From: Betaproteobacteria bacterium HGW-Betaproteobacteria-9
Lineage (GTDB): Bacteria; Pseudomonadota; Gammaproteobacteria; Burkholderiales; Burkholderiaceae_C
Direction of reading: 5' to 3'
Length of the DNA stretch: 64,000 bases
NCBI GenBank assembly: GCA_002842215.1
Contig: PHCC01000005.1
Coordinates: 62,001-126,000 of the forward strand
Position 1 is the first letter of the stretch. Each line of letters starts with the position of its first letter. Below the pieces are notes generated by a model. That model was not told where the DNA came from. It was given only the letters and a program-made list of their open reading frames with translations, and did no database searches. This document shows positions 1 through 16,317 of this stretch, piece after piece. Position numbers and translations under genes: made by a program.

Positions 1-300
1 CAGCAGGGAAATCAGCTCGTCCGAGCCGTTGCCCAGCATCAGGTCACAGCCTTCGGGCAGGTCGACGTAGCGCGCCAGCGCCTGCTTCAGTTCGTCGATG
101 CGGCCGCCGGGGTAGCGGTTGATCGCCACAGCACCCAAGCGCTCACCCAGTTTCTGCTGCAGTTCGGGGGTGAGTGAAAACGGGTTCTCCATCGCATCGA
201 GCTTGACCATGCCAGCCGAGTCCTGGATGGCGTAGGCGTGCATGGACTGGATGTCCTGGCGGATGAAGCGCAGCGGGTTCGGGGTGTTCATGGCGTTCAT
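1..300 (-). CDS. hisC: Histidinol-phosphate aminotransferase, N-terminal part (runs off the window edge)
   Basis: Reverse translation [41 protein letters not shown]...; ATGA overlap with the hisD stop; his operon context. Confidence 0.9.
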   Translation of the reverse strand, partial: MNAMNTPNPLRFIRQDIQSMHAYAIQDSAGMVKLDAMENPFSLTPELQQKLGERLGAVAINRYPGGRIDELKQALARYVDLPEGCDLMLGNGSDELISLL

Positions 301-1640
301 TTCGCGACTCGCATGGGGGGAACTTCGTTCAGACGCAGCTCGGCGGCGCGGGCGTGGGCCTGCAGGCCTTCGCCATAGGCCAGCTCGGCGGCGATAGTGC
401 CCAGCGTTTGCGCGCCGGTGGCACTGACCTCGATCAGGCTGCTGCGTTTCTGGAAGTCGTACACCCCCAGCGGGGAGGAAAAACGGGCCGTACCGCTGGT
501 GGGCAGCACGTGGTTGGGGCCGGCGCAGTAGTCGCCCAGGCTTTCGCTGGTGTAGGCCCCCAGGAAGATGGCGCCAGCGTGCTTGAGCAGCGGTTCCCAG
601 CGGTGCGGCTCGTGGCTCGACACCTCCAGGTGCTCGGGCGCGATGCGGTTGCTGATGGCGCAGGCCTCTTCCATGTCGCGCGTGAGGATCAGCGCGCCGC
701 GGTCGTTCAGGCTCCTGGCAATGATGGCCGCGCGGGGCATGGTGGGCAGCAGGCGGTCGATGGCAGCCTGCACGGCTTCGATGTAGGCCGCGTCCGGGCA
801 GAGCAGAATGCTCTGCGCGAGTTCATCGTGCTCGGCCTGGCTGAACAGGTCCATCGCCACCCAGTCGGCCGGCGTGCTGCCATCGGCGAGCACCAGGATT
901 TCACTCGGACCGGCGATCATGTCGATGCCCACGACACCGAAGACGCGCTTCTTGGCGCTTGCCACGTAAGCGTTGCCCGGGCCGGTGATCTTGTCCACCT
1001 TGGGCACGGTGGCCGTGCCGTAGGCCAGCGCGGCCACGGCCTGCGCGCCGCCGATGGTGAAGGCGCGCGTGACACCGGCCACGTAGGCTGCGGCGAGCAC
1101 CAGCGGGTTCTTCTCGCCACCCGGCGTGGGCACGACCATGATGATTTCCGCCACACCCGCCACATGGGCAGGGATGGCGTTCATCAGCACACTGGACGGA
1201 TACGCCGCCTTGCCACCGGGCACGTAGATGCCCACGCGGTCCAGCGGCGTGACCTTCTGGCCCAGCAAGGTGCCGTCTTCGTCGCGGTAGCTCCAGCTCT
1301 CGCCACTGGCCTTCTTCTGTGCCTCGTGGTAGCTGCGCACGCGGCGCGCGGCCGATTCCAGCGCGTCGCGCTGGGCGGCGGGCAGGCCATTGAATGCGGT
1401 TTTGAGCTCGGTCTGGTTCAGCTCCAGCGCCTGCAGACTGTCCACGCTCAGGCCGTCAAATCGCGCGGTGTATTCCAGCACCGCCGCATCGCCGCGCTTT
1501 TGAACGTCGGCCAGTATGTCTGCGACGCGCTGCTCGATCGCGCTGTCCATGTCCGCCGACCAATGCAGCCGGGCCGCGAACTGTGCCTCGAAATCGGCCG
1601 AAGTGGTGGACAGGCGGAGGGGCGCGGCAGTGAGGTTCAT
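297..1640 (-). CDS. hisD: Histidinol dehydrogenase
   Basis: 447 aa; [23 protein letters not shown] and [11 protein letters not shown] motifs; between hisG and hisC. Confidence 0.97.
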   Translation of the reverse strand: MNLTAAPLRLSTTSADFEAQFAARLHWSADMDSAIEQRVADILADVQKRGDAAVLEYTARFDGLSVDSLQALELNQTELKTAFNGLPAAQRDALESAARRVRSYHEAQKKASGESWSYRDEDGTLLGQKVTPLDRVGIYVPGGKAAYPSSVLMNAIPAHVAGVAEIIMVVPTPGGEKNPLVLAAAYVAGVTRAFTIGGAQAVAALAYGTATVPKVDKITGPGNAYVASAKKRVFGVVGIDMIAGPSEILVLADGSTPADWVAMDLFSQAEHDELAQSILLCPDAAYIEAVQAAIDRLLPTMPRAAIIARSLNDRGALILTRDMEEACAISNRIAPEHLEVSSHEPHRWEPLLKHAGAIFLGAYTSESLGDYCAGPNHVLPTSGTARFSSPLGVYDFQKRSSLIEVSATGAQTLGTIAAELAYGEGLQAHARAAELRLNEVPPMRVAK

Positions 1641-2290
1641 GACGAAACAGCGTTGCTTTCGATGGCGTTGGAGAAGGCGTCGAGGATGGGACGGATGGCG
1701 GCTTGCTTGAGCTTGAGCGCGGCCTGGTTGACCACCAGGCGCGAGCTGATGTCCATGATGCGCTCGACCTCAACCAGCTGATTGGCCTTGAGCGTGTTGC
1801 CGGTGGACACCAGATCGACGATGGCATCGGCCAGGCCGGTGAGCGGCGCGAGTTCCATGCTGCCATAGAGCTTGATCAGGTCCACGTGCACACCCTTGCT
1901 GGCGAAGAACTCGCGCGCGATCGCCGTGTACTTGGTGGCCACCTTCAGGCGCGAGCCCTGGCGCACGGCCGAGGCGTAGTCAAAGTCGTTGCGCACCGCC
2001 ACGCTCATGCGGCACTTGGCGATCTGCAGGTCCAGCGGCTGGTACAGGCCCTGACCGCCGTGTTCGATCAGCGTGTCCTTGCCGGTCACGCCCAAATCGG
2101 CGCCGCCGTACTCGACGTAGGTGGGCACGTCCGTGGCCCGCACCAGCACCACGCGCACGCCGGGCTGGTTGGTCGGCAGGATCAGCTTGCGCGACTTTTC
2201 CGGGTCTTCGAGCACCTCGATACCCGCAGCAGCGAGCAGCGGCAGGGTTTCGTCAAAGATGCGGCCTTTGGACAGGGCTAAGGTAATCAA
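1637..2290 (-). CDS. hisG: ATP phosphoribosyltransferase, short form (probable TTG start)
   Basis: [25 protein letters not shown]... to the stop at 1637; about 217 aa; the ORF-track start at 2527 extends through an intergenic repeat and is unlikely. Confidence 0.93.
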   Translation of the reverse strand: MITLALSKGRIFDETLPLLAAAGIEVLEDPEKSRKLILPTNQPGVRVVLVRATDVPTYVEYGGADLGVTGKDTLIEHGGQGLYQPLDLQIAKCRMSVAVRNDFDYASAVRQGSRLKVATKYTAIAREFFASKGVHVDLIKLYGSMELAPLTGLADAIVDLVSTGNTLKANQLVEVERIMDISSRLVVNQAALKLKQAAIRPILDAFSNAIESNAVSS

Positions 2291-2310
2291 AACTTCACTC
2301 CAACAGACGT

Positions 2311-2400
2311 GACCCCGCAAACCCAGAACACCGCGGGACTGGCTTTGCCAGACCGCAGGTGTTGCCCCTTTGAAGGGGTCGCGCGCAGCGCGGCGGGGGT
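2311..2400. repeat. Dispersed GC-rich multi-hairpin repeat, family I copy A
   Basis: GACCCCGCAA...GGGACTGGCTTTGCCAGACC...GCCCCTTTGAAGGGG..GCGCAGCGCGGCGGGGG; lies just 3' of the murA stop. Confidence 0.75.
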
Positions 2401-2405
2401 GGATT

Positions 2406-3976
<1,571 letters not shown>

Positions 3977-3990
3977 GGCATTTGATGAAA

Positions 3991-4746
3991 TCAGTGGCGG
4001 ATTTTGTAGCCAGTGCGCAGCAGGTGCAGTGCCACGGCACTGACCAGAACAAACGCACCCCCGACCAGGCCCAGGCTCAGCCAGGGCGAGACGTCGCTGA
4101 CGCCAAAGAACCCATAGCGGAAGCCGTCGATCATGTAGAAAAACGGGTTGAGGTGACTCACGGTTTGCCAGAAATCTGGCAGGGAGTGGATGGAGTAGAA
4201 CACGCCCGAGAGGAAGGTCATGGGCATGATGATGAAGTTCTGGAACGCGGCCATCTGGTCGAACTTCTCTGCCCACAGGCCGGCAATCAGCCCCAGCGCC
4301 CCCAACAGGCCAGCCCCCAGAAACGCGAACACGAGAATCCACAACGGCGCTTCGAAGGACGGTCGGGCAAACCACCAGGTCGCCAGCATCACCCCTGCTC
4401 CGACGGCCAGACCACGCGCCACGGACGAACCCACATAGGCCACGAACCAGGCGCGGTGCGACAGCGGTGTGAGCTGCAAAAACACCAGATTGCCCATGAC
4501 CTTGCTCTGGATCAACGAGCTGCTGCTGTTGGCGAACGCGTTTTGCAGCACGCTCATCATCACCAGACCGGGCAACAGGAACGCGGTGTAGCTGACCGAC
4601 TCGTAGACCTGAACCCGGTCTTCGAGCACGTGACCAAAGATCATCATGTACAGGATGGCGGTGATCACCGGCGCGGCCACGGTCTGAAAACCCACTTTCC
4701 AGAAGCGCAGGATCTCTTTGTAAAAGAGCATTTGCCAGCCGGTCAT
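3991..4746 (-). CDS. ABC-2 type transporter permease
   Basis: 251 aa, multiple TM segments, ABC-2 permease-like; 4-nt overlap with the ATPase gene. Confidence 0.88.
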   Translation of the reverse strand: MTGWQMLFYKEILRFWKVGFQTVAAPVITAILYMMIFGHVLEDRVQVYESVSYTAFLLPGLVMMSVLQNAFANSSSSLIQSKVMGNLVFLQLTPLSHRAWFVAYVGSSVARGLAVGAGVMLATWWFARPSFEAPLWILVFAFLGAGLLGALGLIAGLWAEKFDQMAAFQNFIIMPMTFLSGVFYSIHSLPDFWQTVSHLNPFFYMIDGFRYGFFGVSDVSPWLSLGLVGGAFVLVSAVALHLLRTGYKIRH

Positions 4747-5762
4747 GGTGAATTCGCCCCCACGCTCGGCACTGGCGCATCCTCGCGGCCCCCCATGGGG
4801 GCGCGTTCCGCCTTGGGACGGCCCGGCGGCGCCCCCCCTTCCTGCGCACGGTGCGCCGAGTTACTGCCTTCGATCACCTCGATGAACACATCTTCCAGAT
4901 CGGCTTTGCGAATCTCGATGTCCTCCACATGCACATCGGCTTCGCGCACGCTGGACAGAATGCGTTCCACCGCTTGCGCGTCGTCGGCGGGCAGTTGCAC
5001 CACACGCCCGGTGACCCGGGCCATCGCCGCGAGATCGTCGGGCAGCGCGTCATCCGTCTTGAAGCGCAGCACGTTCGACGCCGCACGCCTGAGCAGTTCG
5101 GAGGTGCGGTCCAGCGCCACCACTTCCCCGCGGTTGAGCATGGCGATGCGGTTGCACAGCGCTTCGGCCTCTTCCAGGTAGTGGGTGGTCAACAGCACCG
5201 TGCTGCCCTGTTTGTTGAGCTGGGAAATGAAATGCCACAGGGTCTGGCGCAATTCCACGTCCACGCCTGCGGTGGGCTCGTCGAGCACGATCACCGGCGG
5301 TTTGTGCACCAACGCCTGCGCCACCAGCACACGGCGCTTCATGCCACCGGAAAGCTGGCGCATGTTGGCGCCAGCCTTATCGGTCAGGCCCAGGCCCGCG
5401 AGCAACTCGTCGATCCAGGCGTCGTTGTGGCGGATGCCGAAATACCCCGACTGGAAACGCAGCGCTTCACGCACGTTAAAAAAGGGATCAAACACCAGTT
5501 CCTGCGGCACCACACCGAGCGCACGGCGCGCAGCCTGGTAGTCGGTTTGAACATCGTGTCCTTTCACCAGCACGCGCCCACCGGTGGCGCTGGCCAGCCC
5601 GGCGAGGATGCTGATGAGGGTGGTTTTCCCAGCTCCGTTGGGGCCCAGCAACCCGAAAAATTCACCGGACTGGATATCGAATGACACCGCCTTGAGCGCA
5701 TGCAGGTCGCCGCGGGAAGAAGGATAGATCTTGGAGACGTTCTGAAATGAAACTGCAGGCAT
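4743..5762 (-). CDS. ABC transporter ATP-binding protein (multidrug/ABC-2 type) with repeat-derived C-terminal tail
   Basis: Walker A GPNGAGKTT, signature LSGGMKRR, Walker B VIVLDEPTAGVD. Confidence 0.93.
   Translation of the reverse strand: MPAVSFQNVSKIYPSSRGDLHALKAVSFDIQSGEFFGLLGPNGAGKTTLISILAGLASATGGRVLVKGHDVQTDYQAARRALGVVPQELVFDPFFNVREALRFQSGYFGIRHNDAWIDELLAGLGLTDKAGANMRQLSGGMKRRVLVAQALVHKPPVIVLDEPTAGVDVELRQTLWHFISQLNKQGSTVLLTTHYLEEAEALCNRIAMLNRGEVVALDRTSELLRRAASNVLRFKTDDALPDDLAAMARVTGRVVQLPADDAQAVERILSSVREADVHVEDIEIRKADLEDVFIEVIEGSNSAHRAQEGGAPPGRPKAERAPMGGREDAPVPSVGANSP
4760..4850. repeat. GC-rich palindromic repeat, family II copy, inside the ATPase coding sequence
   Basis: Minus strand GCCGGGCCGTCCCAAGGCGGAACGCGCCCCCATGGGGGGC...GAGCGTGGGGGC; matches the copy at 56868-56943. 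Confidence 0.6.
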
Positions 5763-5924
5763 TGCGGGTGCGGGACCACGAGATCACCGGCCCTGACCAG
5801 GACATCTGATCACGGCGGGACAGCTTTGTATTTTAAGCCTGCGCGCAACGACTCTGCGGGTACAGGGCCAACAGCCCTGCCTTGCCCCTTGGGGCTGACC
5901 ACGCATGCACGGCCGCCCGCAACC

Positions 5925-6224
5925 TCAGCCGGGCAACAACTCGCTCATGCCATACAGCCCCACGAGATCGCGCAAACGTTGAGGAATGTGAGTGACCTGC
6001 AGGGTTTTGCCTTGCGCCAGCAGTCGCCGACGGAGTTCCAGCAAAACCGCAACGGCCGATGAGTCACACACCTCCAGCCCGCCCGCATCGATCTGCAAGG
6101 TCGAAGCCGTCTGACTGGCCAGCGCAGTACCGAGCTGTTCCAGGGTCTGCACCGCCTCATTGAGGGTCAGCTGCTGCGGCAATCGTGCCGCAGCAGCCGA
6201 CACCATGATGCTGTCGTCGCTCAT
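5925..6224 (-). CDS. mlaB: STAS-domain protein, MlaB-like
   Basis: 99 aa with STAS motif LEVCDSSAVAVLLELRRR; mla cluster context. Confidence 0.85.
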   Translation of the reverse strand: MSDDSIMVSAAAARLPQQLTLNEAVQTLEQLGTALASQTASTLQIDAGGLEVCDSSAVAVLLELRRRLLAQGKTLQVTHIPQRLRDLVGLYGMSELLPG

Positions 6225-6228
6225 GAGT

Positions 6229-6867
6229 TCAGCCCGCTTTGGGCGCGCTGGCCTTGTTGCGCTGGGTCAGCGTGGCGATCAGGCCATCGATCCCCTTGGC
6301 ACCGATTTCCTGGGCGAACTGGGTGCGATAGGTCTCGACGAGCCAGACCCCCAACACGTTCAGATCGTAAATTTTCCAGCCTTGTGGCGTCTTCTCCAGC
6401 CGGTAATCCAGCTGGATGGGTTCGCCCCGCCCGCGGACTTCCGAACGCACCACGACCTCGGTATCTTCGGGCCTGGAACGCAAGGGACGGAAACTCAGCG
6501 TCTGGTCTTTGACTTCGCCCAGTGCGCCCGCATAGGTGCGCACCAACAGAATTTTGAACTCGTCCTGCAGCTGCTTCTGCTGCTCGGGAGTGGCCTGGCG
6601 CCAATAGCGGCCCACGGCCGACGAAGTCATGCGGGAAAAGTTGACGTTCGGCATGATCTTGGTGTCGACCAAGGTCACGATGCGACCGATGTCACCCTTC
6701 TGGATCGCGGCATCGGCCTTCACGGCATCCATGACCTCGCCGGAAATGCGCTTGACCAGCGCATCGGGCGCCTCATCGGCGGCAAAAGCCTGTGTGGCAA
6801 CCAGCGGGCTGGCCAGCAGCGCGCTGGTTGCGAGCAAACGGGATATCCATTGTCGACGTTGCATCAT
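6229..6867 (-). CDS. mlaC: Phospholipid-binding periplasmic protein MlaC
   Basis: Signal peptide; MlaC/Ttg2D-type sequence (FSRMTSSAVGRYWRQATPEQQKQL). Confidence 0.93.
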   Translation of the reverse strand: MMQRRQWISRLLATSALLASPLVATQAFAADEAPDALVKRISGEVMDAVKADAAIQKGDIGRIVTLVDTKIMPNVNFSRMTSSAVGRYWRQATPEQQKQLQDEFKILLVRTYAGALGEVKDQTLSFRPLRSRPEDTEVVVRSEVRGRGEPIQLDYRLEKTPQGWKIYDLNVLGVWLVETYRTQFAQEIGAKGIDGLIATLTQRNKASAPKAG

Positions 6868-6995
6868 CTGAAATTCCTTCTATGTAGCGGTGGTCCACCG
6901 GACTGGGGAACCGTCACCCCACGTGTGAGGGCACTTTAAGTCAGCGGTTCCGCGCTTGTGTATCCGGCATGTAATTGTTTGGTATCAGTGTGTCG

Positions 6996-7736
6996 TCAGT
7001 CGCCGTTCTGCAAACCGATGCCCTTGTCTTTCAGGTCTTCGATCTGGCTCTCACGGCGCTGCAGGTACACGTCGCGGGTGAAGCTGTATTTGTCCAGCGC
7101 AGCGCCATCCAGCATCGTGGTGGCCCGCAGCAGGTTGGCCCGCGTTTCCACGGCCCGCAGCGCGTACAGCGAGTTGCGCAGCGCCACATCCGAGAGGCCT
7201 TGCACGAAGTCCCCGCGTGCCTCAATGGTGAAACCCGCCGCATCCCGCACCGACGACGGCCCGAAGATCGGCAGCACCAGGTAAGGACCCGAAGGAATAC
7301 CCCAGCGGCCCAGCGTCTGCCCGAAGTCAAGCCGCGTGCGCTCGATGCCCATCTCGGACGCGATATCCAGCACCCCGGCGAGTCCGAAGAAGGTGTTGAC
7401 GTTGAAACGCATGAAGTTTTCGACCGCTTCGCGCGGGCGCAACTGCAACGACGCGTTGATGAACGACCAGCCGTCACGCAGGTTCTCAAAGAAGTTGCTC
7501 ACGCCGGTCCGCACAGGGTCGGGCGTGATGTCGCGATAAACGGTAGCGACCGGCTTGAGCACCGCACCATCCACCGCGTCGTTGAACTCGGTCACCTGGC
7601 GGTTGAACGGCTCCCAGGGATCCCGCGGATTTGCATTCGGCCCAGTGGCACAACCGGCCAACAACAGACCGAGCAGCGCAGCTGCTGTCCAGCGGCACAG
7701 CGCGCCCGAACAGCGCTCAAAAGTTCTGTTTTTCAT
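6996..7736 (-). CDS. mlaA: MlaA/VacJ family outer-membrane lipoprotein
   Basis: Lipobox LLAGCA; DPWEPFNRQVTEFNDAVDGAVLKPVA... Confidence 0.94.
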   Translation of the reverse strand: MKNRTFERCSGALCRWTAAALLGLLLAGCATGPNANPRDPWEPFNRQVTEFNDAVDGAVLKPVATVYRDITPDPVRTGVSNFFENLRDGWSFINASLQLRPREAVENFMRFNVNTFFGLAGVLDIASEMGIERTRLDFGQTLGRWGIPSGPYLVLPIFGPSSVRDAAGFTIEARGDFVQGLSDVALRNSLYALRAVETRANLLRATTMLDGAALDKYSFTRDVYLQRRESQIEDLKDKGIGLQNGD

Positions 7737-7780
7737 GTTCTGCTCCCAGCCTCAAATGGCGCACCCGAACGGTGCAACAC

Positions 7781-8260
7781 TCACGGTGTCTTGCTCTCAC
7801 CGCCGCCAGCGGCCTTGTCAAACAGGAACTGTCCGATCAGGTTTTCGAGGACCATGGCGGATTGGGTCTGTGTGATCATGTCGCCACCCTTGAGGTTGTT
7901 GATGTCGCCTCCTGGCTCGATACCGATGTATTGGTCTCCGAGCAGGCCGGAGGTCAGGATCTTGGCCGAGGAGTCCTTGGGGAACACCACATTCTGGTTG
8001 ATCTCCATGGTGGCCAGGCCCTGGTAGGTTTGGGTATCCAGCACGACACTGGTGACACGGCCAACATTCACGCCTGCGGAACGCACCGGCGCACGCGCCT
8101 TCAGACCCCCGATGTTGTCGAACCGCGCTTGCACCACATAGGTTTCCCCACCGTTGGTGAAACTGCCCAGGTTGGCGGCCTTCAAGGCCAGGAAAAGCAG
8201 GCCCAGCGCGCCCAGCACGACAAACAGGCCAACAAGGATTTCAGTGCTTCTTTTGTTCAT
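7781..8260 (-). CDS. mlaD: Outer membrane lipid asymmetry protein MlaD (MCE domain)
   Basis: MNKRSTEILVGLFVVLGALGLLFLALKAAN...; MCE domain. Confidence 0.95.
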   Translation of the reverse strand: MNKRSTEILVGLFVVLGALGLLFLALKAANLGSFTNGGETYVVQARFDNIGGLKARAPVRSAGVNVGRVTSVVLDTQTYQGLATMEINQNVVFPKDSSAKILTSGLLGDQYIGIEPGGDINNLKGGDMITQTQSAMVLENLIGQFLFDKAAGGGESKTP

Positions 8261-8278
8261 ACGTCAACTGCTCAGTGA

Positions 8279-9061
8279 TCAGGGGGTCGAAAACATCAGG
8301 GCGGTGAGGATGAAGTCCATTGCCAGCACGCCCAGCGAAGCCGTCACCACGGTGCGTGTGGTCGCGTAGGCAACGCCCTCGGGCGTGGCTTCGGTTTCAT
8401 AGCCCTGGTACAAAGCCACGGCCGTGCAGATGACGCCAAACACCGCGCTCTTGACCACGCCATTGCCGACATCGCGCCACACGTCCACACCGTTTTGCTG
8501 GATCGACCAGAAGTTGCCCGCATCAATGCCGATCAAACCAACGGCGACAACCCAGGCACCCAGAATGCCGATGGCGGAAAACAATGCGGCCAGCAAGGGC
8601 ATCGCAATGACGCCGGCGATGAAGCGCGGCGCCAGCACCCGCTTGCGCGGGTCGATCGCCATCAACTCCATGGCCGCGATTTGTTCGCCCGCTTTCATGA
8701 GGCCAATCTCGGCGGTGAGTGAGGTGCCGGCGCGGCCGGCAAACAGCAGCGCCGTGACCACGGGCCCCAGTTCGCGCACCAGCGAGAGGTTGACCACCAG
8801 GCCCAGCGACTCGGCGGCACCAAAATTGGTCAGGGTGTTGTAGAGCTGCAGGGCCAGCACAAAGCCGACCGCCAGGCCAGAGGCCAGGATGATGACCAGC
8901 GAACGGTTGCCAATAGCGTGGATCTGCGTCACGACCAGGCCAAAACGGGCCAGTCCAGCGGGCACGGCCTTGATCAGCTCCATGAAGAAAACGGCGCCGT
9001 GACCCCAGGCCGCGAACACGTCCAGGGCTCGACGACCCACATGCTGAAGCGGATTCATCAC
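8279..9061 (-). CDS. mlaE: Lipid asymmetry ABC permease MlaE
   Basis: 260 aa MlaE-type permease; GRAGTSLTAEIGLMKAGEQIAAMELMAIDP. Confidence 0.95.
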   Translation of the reverse strand: MMNPLQHVGRRALDVFAAWGHGAVFFMELIKAVPAGLARFGLVVTQIHAIGNRSLVIILASGLAVGFVLALQLYNTLTNFGAAESLGLVVNLSLVRELGPVVTALLFAGRAGTSLTAEIGLMKAGEQIAAMELMAIDPRKRVLAPRFIAGVIAMPLLAALFSAIGILGAWVVAVGLIGIDAGNFWSIQQNGVDVWRDVGNGVVKSAVFGVICTAVALYQGYETEATPEGVAYATTRTVVTASLGVLAMDFILTALMFSTP

Positions 9062-9870
9062 GAAGCCTCCAGACCGAAATCAACCGCCACCGGCGGCGCC
9101 GGGTAGTGGAACTTGACCGGACCATCGGGCTCGCCGCGAACAAACTGTCGCACCTCGGGTTCGGCGCTGGCCATCAGCTCGGCCGGCGTACCCTGGGCCA
9201 CGATGCGTCCGCCGGTGGCCATGAGCACCACCCAGTCGCTGATCGCCATGCACTGGGGCACGTCGTGCGAGATCAGCAGTGTGGTCGCGCCCGTCACGTC
9301 GGTGAGCGTCCGGATGAGTTTGGCCGCAACGCCCATGGAAACCAGGTCCAGCCCGGCGAAGGGCTCGTCGTACATGATGAGCTCGGGGTCCAGTGCAATG
9401 GCCCGCGCCAGAGCGATGCGCCGCGCCATGCCGCCCGACACCTCGCTGATGCGCAGCCCCGCCGCACCCCGCAGGCCTACCGCATTCAGCTTCATCAGCA
9501 CAATGTCGCGGATCAGCGGCTCCGGCAGATCGGTCATTTCACGCAGCGGAAAGGCCACGTTGTCGAACACCGAGAGGTCGGTGAACAAGGCGCCGAACTG
9601 GAACAACATACCCAGGCGGCGGCGCAGACGGAACAGTTGGCGCTTGTCACCCGTGTTCACGACTTCGCCATCAAACACCACGCGCCCGCTGTTGGGGGCA
9701 TGCACGCCACCGATCAGGCGCAACAAGGTCGTCTTGCCGCAGCCGGAACCACCGAGCACCGCCGTGACTTTTCCGCGCGCAAATCGCAGAGAGAGGTCGT
9801 TCAGGATGATTCGGCGGCTGTCGTAGCCAAACGTCACATGATCTATATCAATGAAGGTGGAGTCGCTCAT
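9058..9870 (-). CDS. mlaF: Lipid asymmetry ABC ATPase MlaF
   Basis: Walker A GGSGCGKTT; SGGMARRIALARAIALDPELIMYDEPFAGLD; start chosen at MSDSTFIDID. Confidence 0.94.
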   Translation of the reverse strand: MSDSTFIDIDHVTFGYDSRRIILNDLSLRFARGKVTAVLGGSGCGKTTLLRLIGGVHAPNSGRVVFDGEVVNTGDKRQLFRLRRRLGMLFQFGALFTDLSVFDNVAFPLREMTDLPEPLIRDIVLMKLNAVGLRGAAGLRISEVSGGMARRIALARAIALDPELIMYDEPFAGLDLVSMGVAAKLIRTLTDVTGATTLLISHDVPQCMAISDWVVLMATGGRIVAQGTPAELMASAEPEVRQFVRGEPDGPVKFHYPAPPVAVDFGLEAS

Positions 9871-9947
9871 GGGGCCAGGAAAAATGACTGCGCATTGTCG
9901 CACGCGGGTCGATCTCTTCCTTTTTCATAGCGAGGAAACCCTAGGAA

Positions 9948-11414
9948 TCAACGTGGCAGGTCGGAGAACCCCATCAGGAACTCGTCCACCGAACGTGCGG
10001 CCTGACGGCCTTCACGGATCGCCCACACCACCAGGCTCTGGCCGCGGCGCATGTCGCCGGCCGCAAACACCTTGGGCACGTTGGTGGCGTAGCCACCCGT
10101 GAAGTCGGTGCTGGCCTTGGCGTTGCCGCGGGCATCTTTCTCGACCCCGAAGCCATCCAGGATGCTGGCGACCGGGTTCACGAAGCCCATCGCCAGCAGC
10201 ACCATGTCGGCCTTGTAGTCCTTTTCGGTGCCAGGGATTTCGACCAGCTTGCCGTCTTTCATTTCGACGTGCACGGTGGTCAGGCCGGTGACCTTGCCCT
10301 TGTCGCCCTTGAAGGCCTTCGTAGAGATGGCGAACTCGCGGGTGCAACCCTCTTCGTGGCTGGAGCTGGTGCGCAGCTTGAGCGGCCAGTAGGGCCACAC
10401 CAGGGGCTTGTTTTCCACTTCGGGCGGCTGGGGCATCACCTCGAACTGGGTCACGCTGACCGCGCCGTGGCGGTTGCTGGTGCCGACGCAGTCGCTGCCG
10501 GTGTCGCCACCGCCGATCACGATGACGTGTTTGCCGTCCGCACGCAACTGGCCCTTGAGCTTGTCGCCCGCGTTGACCTTGTTCTGCTGCGGCAGGAACT
10601 CCATGGCGAAATGGATGCCGTCCAGGTCGCGGCCTGGAACCGGCAGGTCGCGGCTCTGCTCGGAGCCACCGGTCAGCAGCACGGCGTCAAAATCTTTCTG
10701 CAGCTGCTCGGGCGTGACGGTTTCTCTGGCCCAGTTGGTGACCTTGCTGTCCTTGGGCAGCTCGCCGACCATGACACCGGTGCGGAACACCACGCCTTCG
10801 GCCTTCATCTGCTCGACACGGCGATCGATGTGGCTCTTCTCCATCTTGAAGTCGGGAATGCCGTAGCGCAGCAGGCCACCGATGCGGTCGTTCTTCTCGA
10901 ACAGGGTCACGTCGTGACCCGCGCGCGCCAGTTGCTGCGCCGCGGCCATGCCTGCCGGGCCGGAGCCGACCACGGCCACCTTCTTGCCGGTCTTGATCCG
11001 GGGCGGCTGCGGCTGCACCCAGCCTTCGGCCCAGGCCTTGTCGATGATGGCGTGTTCGATGGACTTGATGCCCACCGCCTCGCCGTTCACATTGAGCGTG
11101 CAGGCGGCCTCGCAGGGCGCGGGGCAGATGCGGCCGGTGAACTCCGGGAAGTTGTTCGTGCTGTGCAGCACGGTGATCGCGTTCTTCCAGTCGGCCTGGT
11201 AAACCAGATCGTTGAAGTCCGGAATGATGTTGTTGACCGGGCAGCCGCTGTTGCAGAACGGTGTGCCGCAGTCCATGCAGCGCGCGGCCTGCAGCTTGGC
11301 CTGGCTGTCATCGAGACCGACGACGAATTCCTTGTAGTGCTTCAGGCGCTCCGGCACGGGCTTGTAGCCCTCTTCCAGACGCTCGTATTCCATGAAGCCG
11401 GTGACTTTTCCCAT
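9948..11414 (-). CDS. gltD: Glutamate synthase, small subunit
   Basis: 488 aa; [29 protein letters not shown] and [12 protein letters not shown] motifs. Confidence 0.97.
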   Translation of the reverse strand: MGKVTGFMEYERLEEGYKPVPERLKHYKEFVVGLDDSQAKLQAARCMDCGTPFCNSGCPVNNIIPDFNDLVYQADWKNAITVLHSTNNFPEFTGRICPAPCEAACTLNVNGEAVGIKSIEHAIIDKAWAEGWVQPQPPRIKTGKKVAVVGSGPAGMAAAQQLARAGHDVTLFEKNDRIGGLLRYGIPDFKMEKSHIDRRVEQMKAEGVVFRTGVMVGELPKDSKVTNWARETVTPEQLQKDFDAVLLTGGSEQSRDLPVPGRDLDGIHFAMEFLPQQNKVNAGDKLKGQLRADGKHVIVIGGGDTGSDCVGTSNRHGAVSVTQFEVMPQPPEVENKPLVWPYWPLKLRTSSSHEEGCTREFAISTKAFKGDKGKVTGLTTVHVEMKDGKLVEIPGTEKDYKADMVLLAMGFVNPVASILDGFGVEKDARGNAKASTDFTGGYATNVPKVFAAGDMRRGQSLVVWAIREGRQAARSVDEFLMGFSDLPR

Positions 11415-11446
11415 GATGTTGGTCCTTCGTATCCGTGTGTCTGGGC

Positions 11447-16225
<4,779 letters not shown>

Positions 16226-16276
16226 GGCGCTTCCTTCTCGGTTCGAGGGCATGAAAACAAAATTCGCGGGTTGCAG

Positions 16277-16305
16277 AGCTTAGTGCAATGCAACAAAAAT
16301 GCCAA
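16277..16305 (-). promoter_or_regulatory. Putative sigma70-like promoter for gltB
   Basis: Minus strand TTGGCA - 17 nt - TAAGCT upstream of gltB. Confidence 0.45.
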
Positions 16306-16317
16306 GTTGAATAAATA

